DNA from: a virus
IMG/VR virus record: IMGVR_UViG_3300032265_001415
Span: 1-20,754 of that record
DNA length: 20,754 bases
Reading direction: 5' to 3' (one strand)
Shown: piece by piece, positions 13,776 through 20,754 of the stretch
Numbering within the stretch: the stretch's first letter is position 1
How the letters are laid out: each line of letters begins with the position of its first letter
Notes under the pieces: model-generated
Seen by the model: the letters and a program-made list of their open reading frames with translations, nothing else
What the model was told of the DNA's origin: nothing
The model's database searches: none
Made by a program: the position numbers and the translations under genes

Positions 13776-16700
13776 ATGGCTGATGTTGAGTCCAGTATAA
13801 AAGTCAGTATTGACACTACTGAGGCCTTAGCACAACTTAAGGCCCTCCAGCGTGAGATATCAGCCTTTCATACCTCCATGGCAAAAAATGGTGCAGCGGG
13901 TACCGCTGTATCTGCCAACATGCAACAAAATCTATTAAATCAAATTAATGCTGGTGGTAAATTCCAAGCACAATTAGTGCAAATTAATTCTACAAGTGAA
14001 GCATTCAATACAGCACTTGCAAAAAATCAATTTTCAATGAAAGAATACTTCCGCTATGCGGGAGCAGCAACTCAAACATTTGGTAAGTTATTTGCACAAG
14101 AACATGCAACAATTAATAAAGTTGCAAGAGAAAATGTAAAAACTTTACAGACACAATATATTAAACTTGGCAGAGATGCCAATGGTGCATTGCAAGGAAT
14201 GGCTGTTCGTCCACTAACTTTGGACATGCAAAATCTTCAAACACAAACTGCATTAGCAGCACAGAAGCAAGTTTTATTTAATCAACTTTTGCGTCAAGGA
14301 TCTACAAATCTTTTAAATTTTGGTAAAAACACGCAGTGGGCTGGTCGTCAGTTGATGGTTGGTTTTACTGTACCTTTAATGTATTTTGCATCTACTGCAA
14401 GTAAAGCATTTATGCAGATTGAGCAACAGGCTGTAGATTTTAAACGTGTTTATGGCGATATGTGGACAACAACCGCAGATACAAACAAAGCACTTGCAGA
14501 TGTTCAAAAACTAGCAAATGGATTTACACAGTATGGTGTTGCAGTCGCAGATACAATGAAGTTGGCTGCACAGGTTGCTGCTACTGGTAAAACTGGTGCA
14601 GACCTTATTCAGCAAGTAACTAGTGCAACAAAACTAGCAGTTCTCGGAGGAATTGATCAACAAAAATCATTAGACACAGTAATTTCTCTTACATCAACAT
14701 TTGGTGTTACTGCTGATAAACTTGCTGGAAGCATTGACTTCTTAAATGCTGTAGAAAACCAAACTATTCTTAATATTAATGATCTTACAACAGCAATTCC
14801 AAAGGCTGCTCCAGTAGTAAAACAATTGGGTGGAGATGTTAAAGATCTAGCATTCTTTATGACTGCAATGCGTGAGGGTGGAATCGATGCAGCACAAGGT
14901 GCGAACGCAATTAAATCAGCATTAGCAAACATGATTAATCCAACTAAATCAGCAACTAGTATGCTTCAGGGATTTGGAATTAATTTAACAGCAATTGTTA
15001 ATGGTGATAAAGGTAATGTTAAGCAAATGGTTATTGACCTTGCTAGAGCATTAGATACGTTAGATCCTTTGAATCGTGCACAGGCAATTGAAAAAATGTT
15101 TGGTAAATTCCAGTTTGCACGTATTTCTACTTTGTTCCAAAACGTTATTAAAAATGGAAGTCAGGCACAAACAGTATTGGAACTTTCAAGAGCAACAACA
15201 GAAGAACTTGCAATCCTATCTGAAAGAGAACTGAAAAAAGTTTCAGATTCTCCAATGTATAAATTTCAAAAACAAGTTCAAGATCTTAAAACTGCAATTG
15301 CCCCAATTGGTGGAGAATTTTTAAAAGCACTTACACCAGTTCTTAAATTCTTTAATGGAATATTTGATAAGTTTAATCATTTAGGTGACGGCACTAAGAA
15401 GTTTATTGTATTATTAACAACATTGCTTGCTGGAATTGGTCCATTAGTTTTGATGTCTTTTGGTCTTCTTGCTAACGGTGTGGCAAATATCATTAAATTA
15501 TTTGTTGGAATTAAATCTGTATTTAATAGGGCAGGAGATTCTTCTAAAGGATTAGGAGAACAAACTAACTTCTTAACACAGCAACAAATGCACAATGCTG
15601 CTGCTGCAGCATCTTTAGATCAAGCACATCAAAAGTTACAACAACGTTTTACCTCTGAAACAGAAGCAGTAAGAATGTTAACTGCAGCATACGAAGAATC
15701 AATTCTTGCACAAAGAGCATTTGGAATGTCAGCACTTCCAGGTGCAGTTGGAATGAAACCAGTGATGAAGTATGCTGAGGGTGTTGTTAGTGTTCCTGGT
15801 CCTAAAGGTGCTGGAGATGTTGTTCCAGCAATGCTTTCTCCTGGAGAAGCAATTATTCCAGTTGCACAAAATAAAAAATATGCTCCACTTGTTCAAGGTA
15901 TTATTGCAGGCAAACTTCCAGGTTTTGCAGGTGGCTCTGCAGGGGTTGGAACAAAAATTGGAAGTATTTCTGCAGGCAATCAAACTTTTACATTAACGAA
16001 TCTTTCAAATAAAAATACAGCAGGCCTTATTCAAAAATTGATTGATCAAACAGTTGGAACAATGGATGCGGTCATTATTTCTGCATTAGAAAAACTAGGA
16101 ACAGATACTAAGGTAACTGTTGAAAAGTTTAAAGAAGTGGTTAGAGTTGAGGGTGCTGCAATGAATGAAGCAGTTCCAGCATCATTTAGTCAATCAAGAT
16201 CAATGACAAGGGCAACAAGATATAATGCAGCATCAGCAGGAATCAGATCTGATATAAAAACACAGTTAACGGTAGAACGTGGTGCTACAGCAGCACAGGC
16301 AGAATTAGCAAGAGCAAATGCTGCAGCAAAAGCAATAGGTGCAAAACTAACAGAACTTGGTGCTACAACTGCACAGATTAATGCTGCAATGCAATTAGAC
16401 AGAGCACACATAGTTGCAATGGGCAATGATGCTAAAAAGATTAAAGAAGCCTGGAATTCAAGTTTATGGATAACACAAACAGGTGCAGAAAACAATATGA
16501 TTTCAAATGCTTTAAAATCATCTCCAAGAAATAGAATTGCATATCAAAAAGCATTAGAACAAGTTGGAGTAGATACAGAAGTTCAGAACGCACTGATGTC
16601 TAAAATTAATCAAAATATTGGTTTAACAGAAGCAGAACTACAAATTCAAGCCAAAGTATTAGATAAAATGGTTCAAGATTCAAAAGTTGCAGGCTATGAT

Positions 16701-19700
16701 GCAAAGGCTGTTTCTGGTCAATTTCTTATGTACGCAGAAGCAGTTTCATCAGGTGCAGCAGCACGTCTTGCCATGGCACAAAATCAAGGAATTCTTATTG
16801 AAGGTGCAATCACAAGAACTGCTGAAGAGGTTAGATCTGCAGTTGCTAAACTAGCAGCAGCATTGCCAGAAGGTGCAGCAGAAGAATTGATGGTTGCATC
16901 TCCATCAAAGAGAATGCGTAAAATTGGTCAGCAAGGCGGAGAAGGTTTTATTCTTGGAGCACAGGAAAGTGTAAAGGAAGCAAAAGTAGTTGGAGAAGAA
17001 GTTGGAACAACTTTAGTAAGTCAGGCTGGAAGAGCAAGAAGAGGTACCTCATGGTCTGGTGGTGCTCCAGGACAAGGAATGACTGTTCCTATTGTTGGAA
17101 ATACTATGGTTGCATCTCAAGCAGCAAGGCAACAAGGTGTTTCAGATGATATAGCAGCACGTGCAGCACAAAGAAGAGCACAAGCAGATAATAATGGAAC
17201 TGCAGCACAAAATGGATTAACTAAGGCTGAGATGAAATATCTTGGTGTTAAGAAAAATACAATTTTAAATGATGAAGAATATGCTTTAATAGGTAGACAA
17301 AGAATTGCTGCAGAAGAAGCAAGATTAGTAGCAGATAGAGAACTGCTTGGAATTACAGAACAACGTACTCTAACAGAAGAAGAATTACTACAAGTTGAAA
17401 AAATGAGGGCAGGTCAAGAAGGTGCTAAGGGTGGAATGTCTGCTGGTAAATTGGGTGGGGCATTTATGGCAGCATCTATGGTTGCAATGATTGGTTCACA
17501 AATGGGTGGATCAATTGGTGCTATTTCTCAAAAACTTATGATGCCTTTAATGACAATGGGAATGATTATGCCTTTGCTTAATAGTAAGATGGGTGCTCTT
17601 GCTGTTGGTGTTGGTTTGGTAATTGCAGCATTTATGTGGTTAAGAAAAACATATGATGATGCTCAAAATAAAGCACTTGCTTTAGGTGAGGCCATGGGGT
17701 CTGGAACAAAAAATATTATTGCACTATCTAAAGCAGCAGGAATGGTATCTGCAGGCGAAGCAATGGATAGACGTAGACAAAATCAATTTATGCCATTAAA
17801 TATTCAAACTGGAAAATCGACATTTGGACAAACATTTGTACAAAGTGAAATTGGAACACAAATGCTTAAAGACATTGGTGCTACAGTTGCAGCAAAGGGT
17901 ACAGCAGGTGCTCAAAAAGCAACAAGTGCACAACTAGCAACTGCAGTTGCATCAGGGGCAATGTCAATTGATCAGGCTAGATCTGTGGCTGCTAATTTAG
18001 GTCAGCAACTACATGACTATTCTTTTGGAATTAAAGTTAATGCTGAATTAATTAAAATTGTTGGAATGAATGGCGAAAATCTATTAACAGATCCTTTGGC
18101 TCTTCGTGTTAATTTAATAGAAAATACAAGAAAAGATTTAAATGCATATGGTAGCCAAAGCAAAAGGGCTTATGGTGGATATGCTGGTAAAGATCTTACA
18201 AATATTGGTGGATATGCAGCAGCAGGGGCAGGTGCAGGAGCAGCAGCAGGAGCATTAATAGGATCTGTTATTCCTGTCGTTGGCACTGCTGTTGGTGCTG
18301 TGGCAGGAACTCTCGTTGGAGCAATTGCTGGAGGTCTTTTTGGGGCAAGAGATAGAGCAAAAAGAATTGGACTTGCATCAGGTGCAAATGTTGCTGAAGA
18401 TAAAATGGCACTTGAGCAATCTTCACAATTAGTAGATTCACTAGACATGCAATATCAAAAGCGTATTGAAATTGCAAAAGCAGCAGGAGATGAAGCAACA
18501 GCAACTAAATTACAGTTACAGTATGAAAAAGATAAGGCTGAATTACTTAAAGAACAAGGAAAACTTCAGGGAGATATTCTTAAAAACTTTAAGGGTCAAG
18601 GCGAAGATATGCAAAAGGCTATGCTTGGCGGTACTGATAAGGCAATAACATCTAAGTATAAGGGAACGGCAATGGAAGATGTTGCCAAACTTGCTTCATC
18701 ACAAATTGGCGATGCTGGAATGTCTAGAGAAAAACAATACACATTAAAGATGGCTTTGGCTTCTGGAAATATTGACCCACAAACAATGGTACATCTTATG
18801 GAAACATTTGGAAAAGACTCAGCAAGCATGAATAAGGTAATGACTATTATTACTAAATTTGGTGGTAAGTTTGCTGGACAAGCCCAACAAGTTGTAGACA
18901 TGATGACGACACCAACAGAAAAGGCTCAGTTCCTTGTTGACATTGCTGCTAAAAATCCAAAAGAAGCAGAACGATATTTGGCATTTATGGGTAGCGTTGG
19001 TGCGATGGGAACTATTATTGATACAAAGATTGCTGTTGATCTTTATCAAAAAGATCCAAAAGTTGCAGATGCTACTATGGCGATCATTGACAAGATCAAT
19101 GCACAAAAAGGTAAAATTGATTTAAAGATTGCCACAGAAATTTTGGGAGCAAAGTCAGAAGCACTTGCTGCTTTAGCACAAGATATGGCATACTTTGGAA
19201 CACTTCCACCAGAACAACAAAAAACTTTCTTAACAGTTCTTCAAACAGAATTTGATATTAAGGGAGATCCTGATCAAATAAAGAAGTATAAGGCTTGGCT
19301 TGCTGAAAAAGGAAATAGTGCAAAGACCTATGCAGATTTTGCCAATTTCCAAGCAGAACAGGTTACAAAGGCTGGAGTCGACACTTCATCAGGATCATCT
19401 TTATCTCAAACTCCAACAGCATCTAATGCACCAACTGCATCACCTCTCGATGATGTAATTAAAAAATTGAGAGATCTACGTCAACTACAGATTGGCCTTA
19501 CAACAGGCTGGAGTGCTTCCTGGGCTGCTATGGACAAATACTTTACTGCTAACTCCAAGGGCGTAGTAAAGATGTCTGCTGGATTACTTACCAATAAAAA
19601 GGGTGAGTTTATGGGGCTTGGACAACAACTTCGTAAGCAAAATGTTAATGAACAAACAATTGATTTTATTACTGGATTAAGTGCAGATGACTTTAAAGCA

Positions 19701-20754
19701 CAAAATGGAAAATTATTTAAGTTGCAAAAAGATGGAAGCATTAAAATGCTTGTCGAAGGTAAAAAACTTAACATGGCACTTAATGCTATTGCAGTAGGTA
19801 ATTTTGAAAATGCACAAGAAAAAGTTCTTAAATCTGTTAAAAATCAATCAGTTGGATTTACCAAATTAACTGCACTTGGATATACAACTGCAGAAGCATA
19901 TAGTGCCTTATCTGATGCAGAATTTGCTGCAGCAGTTGCTTCTGGAGAAATGACAGCAGCAGACATAAAAGCAGCAATGGCAAAAGCAAGACTTGCAACA
20001 GCAACACAAAAACAAGCAGATCAACAAAAGGCTGCAAACGAATATTTAACCAAGGTAAAAGATGCATTAGATAATGAAGCAGCATATACTAAACTTGCTG
20101 GAGCATTAAATTCAATGGGATATGCAACAGATCAAATAGCAACAATTCTTGGCGATGATAATCTTGCACAAGGATTTATAGAAAAACTTAAAGCGGGTAA
20201 ATTGGATGCTCAGGAAATTGCAGACTCATTAAAACAATTACAACAAACTCAAATTCAACACACTTCTACTCAATTGGCTTCTGGAGATTTTACTGGTGCT
20301 TTCCAACCAGGATATGATGCAGCCAATAAGTTGTTTGATATTAAGTCTCGTATGCTTGACATGGAATATCGTGGCACACTTAAAAATGACCAAGCAGCAA
20401 TTGATGGAGCACAAGCACAAGTTGATGCAGAACAAACATTGATAGATGCAAAAAATCAACAAATCAATGTTCAACAAAAGGTCACTGATGCTGCTCAAGC
20501 AGAAGTCGATGCTGCAAATCAATTAATTCAAGTTCAAAATGATAGAAATGATAAATTGTCACATGATCTTAAACTCATGGATCACGCTGCTCAGGCAATC
20601 AATGATAAATATGATAAACAAAAAATAGCATTAGAGAATATTGCTAACCTCAATTCACAAATTGCTGCACAAGAACAAAAGAGGGTAACTCTTGCCGATG
20701 CATTAACTCAGGGAGATATTGGTGCTGCTGCAAAGGCTGCTCTAGATATGAAGG
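13776..20754 (+). CDS. tape-measure protein (TP901 family), partial at window end
   Basis: An open frame of at least 2326 codons with no stop before the window edge. AAGAGG at 13761-13766 precedes ATG 13776 (MADVESSIKVSID); an out-of-frame ATG at 13772 is ignored. Residues about 200-480 match the TP901 tape-measure core, including GGDVKDLAFFMTAMREGGID and the following Ala-rich helix. A GDVVPAMLSPGEAIIP motif at about 680-695 and a SPSKRMRKIG...GEGFILG motif at about 1042-1062 are both recurrent in tape measures. Hydrophobic segments lie at about 1227-1289, and a Gly/Ala zipper at about 1480-1525 could enter the host membrane during DNA injection. Residues about 2205-2290 look coiled-coil. 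The protein sets tail length; at about 0.15 nm per residue the tail would be at least about 350 nm. Confidence 0.92.
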   Translation, partial: MADVESSIKVSIDTTEALAQLKALQREISAFHTSMAKNGAAGTAVSANMQQNLLNQINAGGKFQAQLVQINSTSEAFNTALAKNQFSMKEYFRYAGAATQTFGKLFAQEHATINKVARENVKTLQTQYIKLGRDANGALQGMAVRPLTLDMQNLQTQTALAAQKQVLFNQLLRQGSTNLLNFGKNTQWAGRQLMVGFTVPLMYFASTASKAFMQIEQQAVDFKRVYGDMWTTTADTNKALADVQKLANGFTQYGVAVADTMKLAAQVAATGKTGADLIQQVTSATKLAVLGGIDQQKSLDTVISLTSTFGVTADKLAGSIDFLNAVENQTILNINDLTTAIPKAAPVVKQLGGDVKDLAFFMTAMREGGIDAAQGANAIKSALANMINPTKSATSMLQGFGINLTAIVNGDKGNVKQMVIDLARALDTLDPLNRAQAIEKMFGKFQFARISTLFQNVIKNGSQAQTVLELSRATTEELAILSERELKKVSDSPMYKFQKQVQDLKTAIAPIGGEFLKALTPVLKFFNGIFDKFNHLGDGTKKFIVLLTTLLAGIGPLVLMSFGLLANGVANIIKLFVGIKSVFNRAGDSSKGLGEQTNFLTQQQMHNAAAAASLDQAHQKLQQRFTSETEAVRMLTAAYEESILAQRAFGMSALPGAVGMKPVMKYAEGVVSVPGPKGAGDVVPAMLSPGEAIIPVAQNKKYAPLVQGIIAGKLPGFAGGSAGVGTKIGSISAGNQTFTLTNLSNKNTAGLIQKLIDQTVGTMDAVIISALEKLGTDTKVTVEKFKEVVRVEGAAMNEAVPASFSQSRSMTRATRYNAASAGIRSDIKTQLTVERGATAAQAELARANAAAKAIGAKLTELGATTAQINAAMQLDRAHIVAMGNDAKKIKEAWNSSLWITQTGAENNMISNALKSSPRNRIAYQKALEQVGVDTEVQNALMSKINQNIGLTEAELQIQAKVLDKMVQDSKVAGYDAKAVSGQFLMYAEAVSSGAAARLAMAQNQGILIEGAITRTAEEVRSAVAKLAAALPEGAAEELMVASPSKRMRKIGQQGGEGFILGAQESVKEAKVVGEEVGTTLVSQAGRARRGTSWSGGAPGQGMTVPIVGNTMVASQAARQQGVSDDIAARAAQRRAQADNNGTAAQNGLTKAEMKYLGVKKNTILNDEEYALIGRQRIAAEEARLVADRELLGITEQRTLTEEELLQVEKMRAGQEGAKGGMSAGKLGGAFMAASMVAMIGSQMGGSIGAISQKLMMPLMTMGMIMPLLNSKMGALAVGVGLVIAAFMWLRKTYDDAQNKALALGEAMGSGTKNIIALSKAAGMVSAGEAMDRRRQNQFMPLNIQTGKSTFGQTFVQSEIGTQMLKDIGATVAAKGTAGAQKATSAQLATAVASGAMSIDQARSVAANLGQQLHDYSFGIKVNAELIKIVGMNGENLLTDPLALRVNLIENTRKDLNAYGSQSKRAYGGYAGKDLTNIGGYAAAGAGAGAAAGALIGSVIPVVGTAVGAVAGTLVGAIAGGLFGARDRAKRIGLASGANVAEDKMALEQSSQLVDSLDMQYQKRIEIAKAAGDEATATKLQLQYEKDKAELLKEQGKLQGDILKNFKGQGEDMQKAMLGGTDKAITSKYKGTAMEDVAKLASSQIGDAGMSREKQYTLKMALASGNIDPQTMVHLMETFGKDSASMNKVMTIITKFGGKFAGQAQQVVDMMTTPTEKAQFLVDIAAKNPKEAERYLAFMGSVGAMGTIIDTKIAVDLYQKDPKVADATMAIIDKINAQKGKIDLKIATEILGAKSEALAALAQDMAYFGTLPPEQQKTFLTVLQTEFDIKGDPDQIKKYKAWLAEKGNSAKTYADFANFQAEQVTKAGVDTSSGSSLSQTPTASNAPTASPLDDVIKKLRDLRQLQIGLTTGWSASWAAMDKYFTANSKGVVKMSAGLLTNKKGEFMGLGQQLRKQNVNEQTIDFITGLSADDFKAQNGKLFKLQKDGSIKMLVEGKKLNMALNAIAVGNFENAQEKVLKSVKNQSVGFTKLTALGYTTAEAYSALSDAEFAAAVASGEMTAADIKAAMAKARLATATQKQADQQKAANEYLTKVKDALDNEAAYTKLAGALNSMGYATDQIATILGDDNLAQGFIEKLKAGKLDAQEIADSLKQLQQTQIQHTSTQLASGDFTGAFQPGYDAANKLFDIKSRMLDMEYRGTLKNDQAAIDGAQAQVDAEQTLIDAKNQQINVQQKVTDAAQAEVDAANQLIQVQNDRNDKLSHDLKLMDHAAQAINDKYDKQKIALENIANLNSQIAAQEQKRVTLADALTQGDIGAAAKAALDMK

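Noticed and set aside
15729-15996. Opposed small frames within the tape-measure gene
   Set aside because: The tape-measure frame is continuous and carries conserved motifs here; the others are leucine- or asparagine-rich shadows.

Overview
The window is the late structural region of a tailed double-stranded DNA phage (or provirus), entirely on the + strand. No tail sheath gene is visible and a very long tape-measure gene follows the tail tube, so a siphovirus-like, long non-contractile tail is most likely. The DNA is strongly A+T-rich. The host cannot be named from the sequence. Two genes that appear to start without a leader (ATG 6-7 bases after a -10 box) and the gene order recall low-GC, freshwater-type actinobacterial phages, but this is inference. 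There is no integrase, terminase, lysis gene, tRNA, CRISPR array or host gene here; terminase presumably lies to the left.

Layout. 12-542: a 2-oxoglutarate/Fe(II) oxygenase. 564-4160: a 1198-residue protein built of jelly-roll (LamG-like) modules, a candidate receptor-binding or tail-fibre protein. 4179-6172: a small unknown protein and the portal. 6224-7657: prohead protease whose C-terminal half is a scaffold, with a strong in-frame internal start at 6983. 7681-8829: HK97-fold major capsid protein. 8923-11883: an Ala/Pro/Lys/Glu-rich small protein and four head-tail joining/neck/terminator candidates whose genes overlap by 1-4 bases. 11975-12628: tail tube. 12700-13377 and 13430-13750: two paralogous tail-assembly chaperones, one long and one short. 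13776 to the window end: tape-measure protein, at least 2326 residues, cut by the window edge.

Regulation. Nearly every gap between expression blocks carries an extended -10 box (TG-N-TATAAT or TG-N-TATACT), without a convincing -35, at 4163, 6192, 8895, 11904, 12685 and 13393. Two hairpins, one a textbook UUCG terminator at 12653-12685, isolate the capsid and tail-tube genes. The capsid gene, scaffold half and tail-tube gene use visibly more C-ending codons than their neighbours, as expected for the most abundant virion proteins.

The two most interesting features are the nested protease/scaffold gene and the chaperone pair. In the pair, the short and long forms that most long-tailed phages make by ribosomal frameshifting seem to be encoded by two duplicated genes with different promoters and ribosome-binding arrangements.
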